Shown one piece after another: positions 6,686 through 16,169 of a stretch of 64,000 nt of DNA; positions within the stretch are counted from its first letter, which is position 1; each line of letters opens with the position of its first letter. The notes beneath the pieces are model-generated. The model saw only the letters and a program-made list of their open reading frames with translations, was not told where the DNA came from and made no database searches. Location of the stretch: assembly GCA_016192065.1 (NCBI GenBank), contig JACPUX010000070.1:48625-112624 (forward strand). Direction: 5' to 3'. The stretch comes from Betaproteobacteria bacterium. GTDB lineage: Bacteria; Pseudomonadota; Gammaproteobacteria; Burkholderiales; Casimicrobiaceae. A program made the translations under genes and the position numbers.

Positions 6686-9574
6686 GTGCCTGAACAGAAC
6701 CACGCCGACAGCGACTTTCGCACGTCCCTGCTCAGGGACGGCAGCACGCGGCGCTTTCTCAAGTGGCTCATGGCGCTGTCTTTCGCCGCCAGCGCGGTCT
6801 ATCTCCTGGCCTTGCTGTTCGCGCGCGAGAGCCCCTGGCGCGGCGTGGGTGCGCTGGCGGCGCTGCTCTTTACCGGCCTGGCCCTTCTCCAGTACCGGCG
6901 CGACCGCATCAATGCCGCCACGCAGTTGTTGGTGTGGGGCGTCTGGCTGTCGATGGCGCTCCAGGTCTTTCTCACCAATGGGCTGCAGAGCCGCAGCATG
7001 ATGGCCTTTCCCTTGGTGGTGATCTTCGCCGGTTGGCTTCTACCGCCGCGAGGCACCTGGGTCTTGCTGGCCGCCACGCTGGCGAGCGGGGCCATACTCG
7101 CCTGGGGTGAACTCCTCGGCGTGCTGCCCTTGCGCACCTCGCCCTCGCCGCCTCTTCTGATCTGGCTCGCCTACAGCATTTACATCACTCTGGCCGGGCT
7201 TGGCGCCTTCCGGATCTTCCACGGTTTTCGCCTGCGCCATGAGGCCCAGCACGCGCTCGGCGGAGATCTTGCCAACCAGGTGAGGCAGATCGCCGCGCGC
7301 GAGGCGGAGCTCAACCTGATCATGGAAAGCGTGCCGGTCATGCTGTTTCGCGGCGATCGCGACCAGCGCTGCCTCTACGCCAACCAGCGCTATACCGAAT
7401 TCTACGGCAGGGGCCGTTCCAGCTTGGTGGGACTGACGGTGCGGGACATCGTGGGCGAGGAAGCCTACGCCAAGGCCGGCATTGACGCCACGCTCAAGCG
7501 TGCCCTGGCCGGCGAAACCTTCAACTACCGCGGCTTTCGCCAGGCGCCCTCGGGGGAAGAACGTGTCCTCGATGTCAGCATGGTCCCGGAACCCGACGGA
7601 CATGGTGGAATCCAGGGCTTCGTGGCGCTGTTTCGCGATGCCACCGAGGAGGTGCGCGCCCAGGAAGCTCAGGCGCGCTCGGAGGACAAGTTCGCCAAGG
7701 TTTTTCGTTCCAGCCCCCTGGCGGTGGCCATCACGCGGCTCGAAGATGGCCGCTACCTGGACGTCAACGAGGCGTTCGTGCGGCAATTCGGCTGGCGGCG
7801 CGAAGAGGCGATCGGCCGCAGTTCCCTGGAGCTGAAGAAGTGGGTCGATCCGGAAGCACGCAATTTTTGGGCTCGGGAGTTGCGCCGTACCGGCCGGGTG
7901 AGCAATCTGGAAGTCGATTTCCGCACTCGTTCGGGCGAAGTGCGCCGGGTGCTGATTTCGGCCGAGCTGATCAAAATGGATGGCGAGGAATGCTCCTTGG
8001 TGATGAGCGCCGACATCACCGAGCGCAAACACGCCGACGAGCGCGCCCGCAGTGCCCTCGCCCGCTTCGAGGCGATCTTTCAGCACACCCCCAGCGTGGC
8101 CATCCAGGGTTTCACCGAGGATGGCACGATCTTGCACTGGAACCGCGCCAGCGCCGAACTCTACGGCGTGTCCGCCGACGCCGCAATCGGCCGCAAGTTG
8201 CCCGAACTCCTGCTGTCCGAAGACGATGCCGCTGGTTTTTACGAGACCGTGCAAGCGATTTGCCACGGCGGCAAGGCCATGGCGCCCGGCGAATGGCCGG
8301 TTCAGTTGCGCGATGGGCGCCGGCTCTGGGTCTATAGCTCGCTTTTCCCGGTGGTCGAAAACGGTGCCACGGTGGAAGTCTTCTGCATGGATGTGGACGT
8401 CACCGCCCGCCATAACGCCGAAGAAGCGCTGCGGGAATCGAGCGAGCGCTTTGCCAAGGTCTTCGCCGCGAGTCCGGTGGCGATTTCGATTAGCCGCCTT
8501 GCCGACGGCAGCTATCTCGAAATCAATGACGCCTTCGTCGAACAATTCGGCTGGCCGCGCGAAGAGGTGATCGGGCGCACCGCCGTGGAAATCGGCATCT
8601 GGCCCAGCGCGCAGGATCGCCAGGCCTGGATCGAGGTGATCCAGCGGCAAGGCCGGCTGAAAAACTACGAGACCCGGCTGAACACCAAGTCCGGAGTACC
8701 GCATTCGGTGCTGATTTCGGTCGAGGAAATCCAGCTCGGCAACGAACCTTGCATCGTCGGCTTGGTACATGACATCACCCAACGCCTGCAAGCCGAGCAG
8801 GAAATCCGCCGCCTCAACACCGACCTCGAACGCCGCGTGCAGGAGCGCACGGCGGAACTGCTGGCCGCCAACCGCGAACTGGAGTCCTTCGCCTACTCGA
8901 TTTCCCACGACCTACGCGCGCCTTTGCGCAGCATTGATGGCTTCAGCCATCTTTTGGCCGAGGAGTATGCCACCAAGCTCGATTCAACCGGGCAGGGCTA
9001 TCTCGACCGGGTGCGCCGCGCCGCTCAGCGCATGGGCAAGCTAATCGACGACATCCTGGAATTGTCTCGGGTGACGCGCCAAAGCATGCACCGAAATCGC
9101 GTGGACTTGAGCCGCCTGGCGCGCGAAGTGCTCGACGAACTCTTCCAGTCCGCCGCTGGCCGCAAGGTGGAAATCGATATCGCCGAAGGGCTGCACGCCC
9201 AGGGCGACCCGCAGCTCCTGCGGGTGCTGATGCAGAACCTGCTCGAAAACGCCTGGAAGTACAGCAGCCGCGCCAAAGTGGCGCGCATTTCCCTGAGCTG
9301 CGAAGAACCGGGCACGGAAAAGGTTTATGCGGTGGCCGACAATGGTGTAGGCTTTGACATGTTGTACGCGGACCGCTTGTTCGTGCCCTTCCAGCGCCTC
9401 CACAAACCCGAGGATTTCGAAGGCACGGGCATCGGGCTGGCTACTGTTGCGCGCATCGTCCACCGCCACGGTGGCAGAGTCTGGGCGGAATCGGCCCCGG
9501 GCAAGGGCACCACCATGCGTTTCACGCTCCCCGGTGCACCGCCGAGCGCCACCCAGGAAGGCAACCGGCGGTGA
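6686..9574 (+). CDS. Multi-PAS sensor histidine kinase, membrane-bound, no receiver domain
   Basis: 962 residues if translation starts at the GTG at 6686, chosen because AGGGGAG lies 8 nt upstream; earlier in-frame starts have no ribosome-binding site. About five to six transmembrane helices (residues 25-185) are followed by four PAS domains (about 212-335, 336-450, 460-575, 585-705). After these come a HisKA domain with phospho-acceptor His741 in YSISHDLRAPLRSI and an HATPase domain with DNGVGFD and GTGIGLATV. The DHp/catalytic pair is of the phytochrome-kinase-like type. It lies 18 bp before a paralogous kinase and the two share the PAS-HisKA-HATPase tail, a likely tandem duplication. A possible -10 (TATACT, 6643-6648) is upstream. 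No cognate response regulator is adjacent, so the output is unknown. Confidence 0.92.
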   Translation: MPEQNHADSDFRTSLLRDGSTRRFLKWLMALSFAASAVYLLALLFARESPWRGVGALAALLFTGLALLQYRRDRINAATQLLVWGVWLSMALQVFLTNGLQSRSMMAFPLVVIFAGWLLPPRGTWVLLAATLASGAILAWGELLGVLPLRTSPSPPLLIWLAYSIYITLAGLGAFRIFHGFRLRHEAQHALGGDLANQVRQIAAREAELNLIMESVPVMLFRGDRDQRCLYANQRYTEFYGRGRSSLVGLTVRDIVGEEAYAKAGIDATLKRALAGETFNYRGFRQAPSGEERVLDVSMVPEPDGHGGIQGFVALFRDATEEVRAQEAQARSEDKFAKVFRSSPLAVAITRLEDGRYLDVNEAFVRQFGWRREEAIGRSSLELKKWVDPEARNFWARELRRTGRVSNLEVDFRTRSGEVRRVLISAELIKMDGEECSLVMSADITERKHADERARSALARFEAIFQHTPSVAIQGFTEDGTILHWNRASAELYGVSADAAIGRKLPELLLSEDDAAGFYETVQAICHGGKAMAPGEWPVQLRDGRRLWVYSSLFPVVENGATVEVFCMDVDVTARHNAEEALRESSERFAKVFAASPVAISISRLADGSYLEINDAFVEQFGWPREEVIGRTAVEIGIWPSAQDRQAWIEVIQRQGRLKNYETRLNTKSGVPHSVLISVEEIQLGNEPCIVGLVHDITQRLQAEQEIRRLNTDLERRVQERTAELLAANRELESFAYSISHDLRAPLRSIDGFSHLLAEEYATKLDSTGQGYLDRVRRAAQRMGKLIDDILELSRVTRQSMHRNRVDLSRLAREVLDELFQSAAGRKVEIDIAEGLHAQGDPQLLRVLMQNLLENAWKYSSRAKVARISLSCEEPGTEKVYAVADNGVGFDMLYADRLFVPFQRLHKPEDFEGTGIGLATVARIVHRHGGRVWAESAPGKGTTMRFTLPGAPPSATQEGNRR

Positions 9575-9592
9575 CGATTTGAGGTGATTGTT

Positions 9593-12151
9593 TTGGGTGG
9601 GGGGCTGCCCGTGAGCCGGGATTCCGACGACCAGACCACGCATGAGGGCGCGACCGCGGCCGACGGTCGCTATGCGTTCACCTATTACGCCTGCTGGATC
9701 TGCATTCTGGGTTCGCTGGCCGGCGCGGTCATTGTCGCCTTCACCGGAACCTGGATTTTGCTGCTTGGCGCCGGCGGACTCACCGCCGTGGGTCTGGCCG
9801 GACTTTCACTGCTCCGCGCCAAGCGTGAACGGGCGGCCTATCGAACGATCTCCGTGGGCGCCCTGGTGGTGGTGCTGGCTGAACCGGTCTTCTCCAACGG
9901 TCTTTTCAGCGCTTTGCTGGTGGCCTTGCCCATGGTGCTGCTGCTCACCGCTTGGCTGCTGGGCACACGCGCCTCGCTGTGGGCCGGTGCGGCGTCGCTG
10001 CCGGTACTGTTCGCCTATTCCTGGGCGCACCTGCATGGTTTTCTGGGCATCGGCGACCAGCTTCCCGCCGATGCCCGCGCGCTGGTGCTGACGCTGATCA
10101 TCGCCGCGGCCACCGCCCTGGGCTATTTTGCCGCGCGCACGCTGGGCAAACAGCTCCACGAACTCGACCAGATCCGCCGCGAACTCGAAGGCAACGTCGC
10201 CAAGCTGGCCAAGCGCGACGAGGAACTGAGTCTCCTGACCGAACGTGTACCGGCCATGATCGCGCGCTTTGACCAGGTCGGAATCTGCCGTTTCGCCAAT
10301 TCCGCCTACGCGCGCTTCCACGGCTGGGGGGTGGACACCATCCTGGGCCACGGTGCGCGCGAAGTGATCGGCGACGCCGCCTACCGCGATATCGAACGGG
10401 GCATCAAGCAGGCGCTTGCGGGAGACCCAAACCAGCAGGTCGTGACCCGCACGAATGTAGCGGGCGAGCCTCGCATACTGGCTTCGGAGTTGGTTCCTTC
10501 CTATCGGTCCAGCGGCGAAGTCGATGGCTGGTACGCCCTCATCCGCGATGTCACGGAGAGCGAACGCGCGCACCGCGCCCTGCGGCATATCGTCGAGGGC
10601 ACCGCCCGCGCCACTGGCACGGACTACTTCAAGGCCCTGGCGAAGAACCTTGCCCAGGCCACGGGTCTGGCACACGCCATGATCGCCGAGGTGCTTCCGG
10701 ACTCGCTGCACGCCCATAGCCTGGCGCACTGGACCGGCAGCAACTTCCGCGAGCGCGCGCTCGATTCGCTGGACGGAACTCCCAGTCTGCAAGTTCTTCA
10801 ATTGGGGGAGGCGTGTGTTCCAGATCGGGTCGCGGAACTCTTCCCCCAAGAAAAGGCCTTGGCCGCCGATGGTATCCGCGGCTTCTACGGGCTGCGCTTG
10901 GACGCGCTCGATGGCACGCCCATGGGTCTCCTGGTGGTGATGGACCGCGCGCCCATCCGCAATCGCGAGGCGATCGCATCGCTGGTCTCGGTTTTCGCCG
11001 CCCGGGCGGCCGCGGAAATCGAGCGCATCCGGGCGGAAGCAGAATCGCACCGTGCCGCGGAACGCTTCGCCAAGGTGTTCCAGAACAGCCCCGTGCCGAT
11101 TACCATCACCAGCCTCGCCGAGGGCCGCTTCATCGACGTCAATCAAGCCTGCGTAACCACCTTCGGCTGGCCGCGCGAAGAGATCATCGGCCGCACCGCG
11201 GTGGAAATTGGCCTATGGCCGGGCGAGCAAAGCCGCGCGAAGTGGGCCGGTCATCTGGGCGCTTCCCGTATTCATGAAGTCGAGCTGACGCTCTACAACG
11301 TCCGGCGTGAACCGCGCTCGGTGCGTCTGTCGGCGGACACCATCGAGCTTGACGGCGTGCCGCACATCATCAGCTTCATTTACGATGAAACGCTGCGCAA
11401 GCAAGCCACTGAACACGCACGTGAACTCAACGTGCGGCTGGAAGCCCGGGTCGCCGAGCGCACCACCGAACTGGCCGAACTCAATCGCGAGCTGGAAGCG
11501 TTTTCCTATTCCGTTTCCCACGACCTGCGCGCCCCGCTGCGCAGCATCCAGGGCTTCGGCAGCATCCTCGAAGAACGCTACGCCGAGCATCTCGACGCCA
11601 CCGCACGCGACTATGTGCAGCGCATGGTGCGCGCCGCACAGAGACTCGCGCATTTGATCGATGACTTGCTCGAACTCACGCGCATCAATCGCGCCGAGAT
11701 CAATCCCGTGGAGGTGGATCTGAGCACCATGGCCCGCGAGATCCTCGACGAGTTGGCTCATGGCGCACCCCAGCGGCAGGTACGGGTGCATGTGGACGAC
11801 GGCGTCAAAGGACGGGGCGACCCGCAGTTGCTGCGCATCGCCATGCAGAACCTGCTCGACAACGCCTGGAAGTATTCGGGCAAGGTCAGCGACGCCACCC
11901 TGGAATTCGGCAGCCGCCAAGCCGACGGCGAACGCATCTACTGCGTACGCGACAACGGCGCGGGGTTCGACATGGCCTATGCCGACAAACTCTTTGTGCC
12001 CTTCCAGCGCCTGCACAATCCGCGCGACTTCGAAGGCACGGGCATCGGCTTGGCGACCGTGGCGCGAGTTGTGCACCGTCATGGCGGACGCGTTTGGGCG
12101 CGCTCCTCGCCGGGGACAGGGGCGGAGTTTTTCTTCACCCTCGGGCACTGA
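9593..12151 (+). CDS. PAS-GAF-PAS sensor histidine kinase, paralogue of the preceding gene
   Basis: About 852 residues. The start is uncertain: TTG at 9593 follows GAGGTGA at good spacing, GTG at 9584 has none, and GTG at 9611 follows a G-rich stretch. Five or six membrane helices (about 30-185) are followed by PAS (210-320), GAF (333-480), PAS (490-602), HisKA with His643 in YSVSHDLRAPLRSI, and HATPase with DNGAGFD and GTGIGLATVARVV. The C-terminal half is closely similar to the upstream kinase, down to YADKLFVPFQRLH against YADRLFVPFQRLH. The GAF domain replaces two PAS modules, so the pair probably senses different inputs but could share a response regulator encoded elsewhere. Confidence 0.9.
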   Translation: MGGGLPVSRDSDDQTTHEGATAADGRYAFTYYACWICILGSLAGAVIVAFTGTWILLLGAGGLTAVGLAGLSLLRAKRERAAYRTISVGALVVVLAEPVFSNGLFSALLVALPMVLLLTAWLLGTRASLWAGAASLPVLFAYSWAHLHGFLGIGDQLPADARALVLTLIIAAATALGYFAARTLGKQLHELDQIRRELEGNVAKLAKRDEELSLLTERVPAMIARFDQVGICRFANSAYARFHGWGVDTILGHGAREVIGDAAYRDIERGIKQALAGDPNQQVVTRTNVAGEPRILASELVPSYRSSGEVDGWYALIRDVTESERAHRALRHIVEGTARATGTDYFKALAKNLAQATGLAHAMIAEVLPDSLHAHSLAHWTGSNFRERALDSLDGTPSLQVLQLGEACVPDRVAELFPQEKALAADGIRGFYGLRLDALDGTPMGLLVVMDRAPIRNREAIASLVSVFAARAAAEIERIRAEAESHRAAERFAKVFQNSPVPITITSLAEGRFIDVNQACVTTFGWPREEIIGRTAVEIGLWPGEQSRAKWAGHLGASRIHEVELTLYNVRREPRSVRLSADTIELDGVPHIISFIYDETLRKQATEHARELNVRLEARVAERTTELAELNRELEAFSYSVSHDLRAPLRSIQGFGSILEERYAEHLDATARDYVQRMVRAAQRLAHLIDDLLELTRINRAEINPVEVDLSTMAREILDELAHGAPQRQVRVHVDDGVKGRGDPQLLRIAMQNLLDNAWKYSGKVSDATLEFGSRQADGERIYCVRDNGAGFDMAYADKLFVPFQRLHNPRDFEGTGIGLATVARVVHRHGGRVWARSSPGTGAEFFFTLGH

Positions 12152-12251
12152 ACCCGGCGCGCGCGCACCGCCTCAGAACTGGTGAAGAAATCATCGCGAG
12201 CGATCCGGGTGCGAGGCGAACGGATCGCGCAATCGATTCATGCACAAGATC

Positions 12252-14096
12252 TCAGACCCCCACGCCCTCCTCGCCGCGGTACATGCCCTCGATCAGCTCG
12301 GCGAATTGCCGGTTGATGGCGCGGCGCTTCACTTTCATGGTGGGAGTGACTTCGCCGTCTTCTTCCAGAAGCTTCTTGGGCAAGATCGTAAAACGCTTGA
12401 TCTGCTCCACTCGCGCCAGGCCGGCGTTGGTGCGCCGCACTTCGGCGAGGATCAGCTCCCGCACTTCCCGCGTTTCGGTGAGCGAAGCGTAGGTGGTGTA
12501 TTGCACTTTGCGATCCTGGGCGAATTTGAGCACGTTTTCCTCGTCGATGACGATCAACGCGGTGATGAAGTTGCGTCCGTCACCGATGAGGATGGCGTCG
12601 GTGATGTAGAGGCTAGTCTTCAGTTCATTTTCGATCGGCTGCGGCGCCACGTTCTTGCCGCCCGAGGTGATGAGCAAGTCCTTCTTGCGGTCGGTGATCT
12701 TGAGAAAGCCGCGGGCGTCGAGTTCGCCCACGTCGCCCGAGTGCAGCCAGCCGTCGGTGACGGTCTCGGCGGTCGCCTCCGGGTTGCGGTAATAGCCCTG
12801 GAAGACATTGGCGCCGCGCACCAAAATTTCGCCGTCGGCGGCGATGCGCACCTCCACGCCCGGCAGGGGCGGGCCGGCATTGGCGGGGTCGATGATGTCG
12901 CCGCGATGGCAGCTCGTTGGCCCGCTGCCCTCGGTCTGGCCGTAGATCTGCCGCAAGGGCACACCCAGGGCGTGATAGAAGCGCAGCACATCCGGTGAAA
13001 TCGCCGCCGCGCCGCTCACCGCCGTGCGCACCCGGTCGAAGCCCAGGCGCTTTCTGAGCTTGGCGAGCACCAGCAGATTCGCCAAGGCGAAGCCCAGGCG
13101 CAGATGGAGCGGCACCGGGCGGCCCGAATCCAGCCGCGCCCGCGCATAGGCCCGGCCCAGGTAGTACGCGGCGGCAAAAGCAGCGCGCTTGGTCCAGTGG
13201 CCATCTTTCACGCGAATCAGAATCATCGACTGGTATTTTTCCCAGATGCGTGGCACGGCGAAAAGCAGCGTGGGCGACACCTCGGTGATGTTCTGCGTCA
13301 CCGCGTCGACGTTTTCCACGAAATGCACCCGGTAACCCGCGGTGAGCGCGAGGTAACTGGAAAGCAGCCGCTCGGCGATGTGCGACAGCGGCAGAAAAGA
13401 CACCACGTCTTCCTCGTCGTGGGAAGCGAATACGTCGACCAGTTGCCGCGCCGTCCAGACGATATTGCGATGCGACAGCATGGCGCCCTTGGGCGGCCCA
13501 GTAGTGCCCGAGGTATAAATCAGGATCGCCGTTGCTTGGGCGTCGAGCGCCGCGATGCGCGCTTCGATCACTCCCGGCGCCGCCGCTTCGTGCGCCCGAC
13601 CGCGCGCCAGGAGGTCAGTCCAGGAAATCACCATGGGATCGGAAAAGTCATGCAGACCCTTCATGTCCATGACTACGATCCACTTCAGGGCGGGCAGCTC
13701 GTCGCGCGTTTCAAGCGCCTTGTCGAGCTGCTCTTCGTTCTCGACCACAAAAATGCGGGCGTCGGAATGCCCCAGGATGTAGGCGCACTCCTTGGCGGCG
13801 TTGGTGGTATAGATGCCCACCGTCACCCCGCCCGCGGCCTGCGCAGCGAGGTCGGTGATCAACCATTCGCGCCGGTTTTCGCCGATCACCGCCACCCGCG
13901 CACCAGCCTCCAAGCCCAAGGCGATGAACCCCGCCGCGGCTTCGCGCACCGCTTGGGCATAGGCGGCGAAACTGATGTCCCGCCACAAACCGAGGTGCTT
14001 GTAGCGCAAGGCAGTGTCCGCGCCGCGCGATGCCGCATGGGCAAAAAGCAGGGCGGGGGCGGAGCGGGCTTCGAGAAAGGTTTCCGGCGCGTTCAT
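12252..14096 (-). CDS. AMP-dependent long-chain/aromatic acyl-CoA synthetase
   Basis: 614 residues starting MNAPETFLEARSAPALLFAH. The ANL-superfamily motifs are present: the P-loop-like YTSGTTGPPKGAMLSH, the QTEGSGPT block (A5), HSGDVGELDARGFLKI (A7-A8) and TSGGKNVAPQPIEN. The ITDRKKDLLI segment and the C-terminal domain match the FadD15-like group. The enzyme activates a carboxylic acid to its CoA thioester via an acyl-AMP; the natural acid is not clear. It is transcribed divergently from a full livMHKGF transporter 105 bp away, an arrangement that suggests import followed by CoA activation. In-frame codons upstream of 14096 lie in the promoter region and were not used. Confidence 0.92.
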   Translation of the reverse strand: MNAPETFLEARSAPALLFAHAASRGADTALRYKHLGLWRDISFAAYAQAVREAAAGFIALGLEAGARVAVIGENRREWLITDLAAQAAGGVTVGIYTTNAAKECAYILGHSDARIFVVENEEQLDKALETRDELPALKWIVVMDMKGLHDFSDPMVISWTDLLARGRAHEAAAPGVIEARIAALDAQATAILIYTSGTTGPPKGAMLSHRNIVWTARQLVDVFASHDEEDVVSFLPLSHIAERLLSSYLALTAGYRVHFVENVDAVTQNITEVSPTLLFAVPRIWEKYQSMILIRVKDGHWTKRAAFAAAYYLGRAYARARLDSGRPVPLHLRLGFALANLLVLAKLRKRLGFDRVRTAVSGAAAISPDVLRFYHALGVPLRQIYGQTEGSGPTSCHRGDIIDPANAGPPLPGVEVRIAADGEILVRGANVFQGYYRNPEATAETVTDGWLHSGDVGELDARGFLKITDRKKDLLITSGGKNVAPQPIENELKTSLYITDAILIGDGRNFITALIVIDEENVLKFAQDRKVQYTTYASLTETREVRELILAEVRRTNAGLARVEQIKRFTILPKKLLEEDGEVTPTMKVKRRAINRQFAELIEGMYRGEEGVGV

Positions 14097-14119
14097 GGGT
14101 CTAGCCACCAAGAGCTTGC

Positions 14120-14148
14120 TTGTCGGCAGTTGCCCGGCATAGTAGCAT
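14120..14148 (+). promoter_or_regulatory. Candidate promoter for livMHKGF
   Basis: TTGTCG (14120-14125) and TAGCAT (14143-14148) are separated by 17 bp in the divergent gap between the acyl-CoA ligase and livM. Each hexamer matches four of six consensus positions. No clear operator palindrome was seen here. Confidence 0.4.
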
Positions 14149-14201
14149 CGACCCGCGCCGAACAAAAAGCTTGTCGCGGCGTGGAGGAATTCGGCTTGGA
14201 C

Positions 14202-15260
14202 ATGAAGCGTTCCTATTACCGGGACCTGCGGCTGTTTGATACCTGGCCGCTGGGACTCTGGCTGGTCGTCTGCGCGGCGCTACTGGCGCTGGTGCCTTTT
14301 TTCGCCGGCAATTACCTCATGTACGTGCTGGGCTACATCGCCATCAATGCCATGGTGGCTTTGGGCCTCAACGTGCTGGTGGGGTACACCGGGCAAATTT
14401 CGCTGGGGCACGCCGGCTTCTTTGCCATCGGCGCCTACGCCACCGTGCTCTTGGCTAAAGCGGGCGTGCCTATTCCCCTGGCGCTCGTGGCAGCGGCTTT
14501 CATCGCCGCGGCTTTCGGTTTTCTGCTGGGTCTGCCGGCGCTGCGTCTGGAAGGCCCTTACCTCGCCGTCATCACCCTGGGCTTCGGGCTCACGGTGGAA
14601 AATATTTTCGCCAAAGCGGAGTTTTTCGGCGGCGCCACCGGCCCCTCGGTACCTCCCTTCAGTTTGAGCCTATGGCCGGGATTCAGCCGCGAGCAGAATC
14701 TCTATTGGCTGATCATGCTTTGCGCGGGGGGAACGATCTTGGCCATCCGCAACCTCATGCGCACGCGCGTCGGGCGCGCATTCGTGGCCATCCGCGATTC
14801 CGATGTCGCCGCAGCTTGCGCCGGCGTGGACCTCACCTGGTACAAGACGCTCGCCTTTGCCGTGAGCGCGGCCTTCACCGGTGTGGCCGGCGGGTTGTTT
14901 GCCTTCCATTTGGGGCAAGTCGACCCGACCACTTTCAACTTGATGTTGTCCATCCTTTTTCTGGCCATGGTGGTGATTGGCGGCGTGGGCTCCATTCTCG
15001 GCCCCCTCCTCGGTGCCGTGACCATCAGCCTCTTGAACCTCAAACTGAAGGGCTTGAAGCTTGCCGATTTCGAACAGATTCCCCTGGCCGGCAAGGAGAT
15101 TGCGGGTTTCATCAGCCGGCATTTCATGGAAACCGGCATGGCCAACATTCAGTTCATCGTCTATGGCGGCATCCTGGTGCTGATCATGGTGTTCGAGCCT
15201 TTGGGCCTTTATGGCCTTTGGATACGCGCCAAGCGCTACTGGCGTACTTGGCCGCTCTAG
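14202..15260 (+). CDS. livM: Branched-chain amino acid-type ABC transporter permease LivM
   Basis: 352 residues from ATG 14202. A TTG six bases earlier (14196) is better spaced from the strong GTGGAGGAAT site and could be the true start (MDMKRSYY). The protein has eight or more hydrophobic segments with the LivM hallmarks INAMVALGLNVLVGYTGQ, ISLGHAGFFAIGAYA and AFFGFLLGLPALRLEGPYLAV-like sequence, plus ATRVGRAFVAIRDSD-like text (here MRTRVGRAFVAIRDSDVAA) in the cytoplasmic EAA-type loop. It is the first gene of livMHKGF, with livH starting 3 bp after its stop. Confidence 0.92.
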   Translation: MKRSYYRDLRLFDTWPLGLWLVVCAALLALVPFFAGNYLMYVLGYIAINAMVALGLNVLVGYTGQISLGHAGFFAIGAYATVLLAKAGVPIPLALVAAAFIAAAFGFLLGLPALRLEGPYLAVITLGFGLTVENIFAKAEFFGGATGPSVPPFSLSLWPGFSREQNLYWLIMLCAGGTILAIRNLMRTRVGRAFVAIRDSDVAAACAGVDLTWYKTLAFAVSAAFTGVAGGLFAFHLGQVDPTTFNLMLSILFLAMVVIGGVGSILGPLLGAVTISLLNLKLKGLKLADFEQIPLAGKEIAGFISRHFMETGMANIQFIVYGGILVLIMVFEPLGLYGLWIRAKRYWRTWPL

Positions 15261-15263
15261 TCC

Positions 15264-16151
15264 ATGGACATCCTGGGCAACCTTCCCCAAGTGCTGTTCA
15301 GCGGTCTGGCCGCGGGTTCGGTCTATGCGCTGGTGGCGCTGGCCATGGTGATCATTTACCGCACCACCGAAGTGCTCAATTTCGCCCAGGGCGACATGGC
15401 GATGATGAGCACTTATGTCGGTCTCGGCCTGCTGGTCGCCGGTGGCCTGCCGTTCTTCTGGGCCATGCTGGGTGCGCTTGCTTTTGCCGCCGCGCTGGGC
15501 GCCTTCTCGGAGTTCGCTTTCCTGCGTCGCGCCAAGGAACCGACGGTGCTGGGGCTCATCATCATTACCTTGGGCATTGAGATGATCGTCTTCGGCTTCG
15601 CTTCTTGGAAGTGGGGCGGCGATCCACGCGACCTGCCCACGCCCTTGAGCCCCGCCGATGTGGTCGTAATCGGCGGCGTGATCATGAGCTATCTGGAATT
15701 GGCCACCATCGCCATTTCGGCGACCACGATCAGCGCCCTCTTTCTTTTCCTCAATCGCTCCAAGGCCGGCTTGGCCATGCGTGCCACCCAGCAAAATCGC
15801 GCCGTGGCGCGGTTGATGGGCATTCGGGTGCGCCGCGTGGAAATGGGCGCTTGGGCGCTCGCCGCGGTGATCGGGGGCATCGCCGGCCTGCTGGTGGGTC
15901 CCGCCACTACCGTGGAACCTTATATGATGTGGGACCCCATGATGAAAGGCTTCGCCGCCGCGGTGCTGGGCGGCATGACTTCGCTCGCCGGGGCCGCGCT
16001 GGGCGGCGCGATCATCGGCATCATCGAAAACCTCTTCGGCTTTTACGTGTCCACCGCGTTCAAGTCCGTCGTACCCTTCGCGGCCATTTTACTCATGCTC
16101 GCGATCAAGCCGTCGGGTCTTCTGGCCCGGCATTACGTCAAGAAAGTCTAG
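15264..16151 (+). CDS. livH: Branched-chain amino acid-type ABC transporter permease LivH
   Basis: 295 residues with LivH signatures SGLAAGSVYALVALAMVIIYR and EVLNFAQGDMAMM, and the C-terminal MMKGFAAAVLGGMTSLAGAALGGAIIGIIEN block. It pairs with LivM to form the membrane channel. It starts 3 bp after livM and is followed 18 bp later by livK. It is clearly divergent from the LivH at 1.5-2.5 kb, so the two transporters are not a recent duplication. Confidence 0.93.
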   Translation: MDILGNLPQVLFSGLAAGSVYALVALAMVIIYRTTEVLNFAQGDMAMMSTYVGLGLLVAGGLPFFWAMLGALAFAAALGAFSEFAFLRRAKEPTVLGLIIITLGIEMIVFGFASWKWGGDPRDLPTPLSPADVVVIGGVIMSYLELATIAISATTISALFLFLNRSKAGLAMRATQQNRAVARLMGIRVRRVEMGAWALAAVIGGIAGLLVGPATTVEPYMMWDPMMKGFAAAVLGGMTSLAGAALGGAIIGIIENLFGFYVSTAFKSVVPFAAILLMLAIKPSGLLARHYVKKV

Positions 16152-16169
16152 CCCTGCTGGAGGATCTTC

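Noticed and set aside
7040..8908. Long open frame antisense to the first histidine kinase
   Set aside because: Antisense to conserved PAS and HisKA coding; composition typical of a high-GC shadow.
13104..14195. N-terminal extension of LivM into the acyl-CoA ligase region
   Set aside because: The frame is open upstream, but it is antisense to the ligase; LivM homology begins at 14202.
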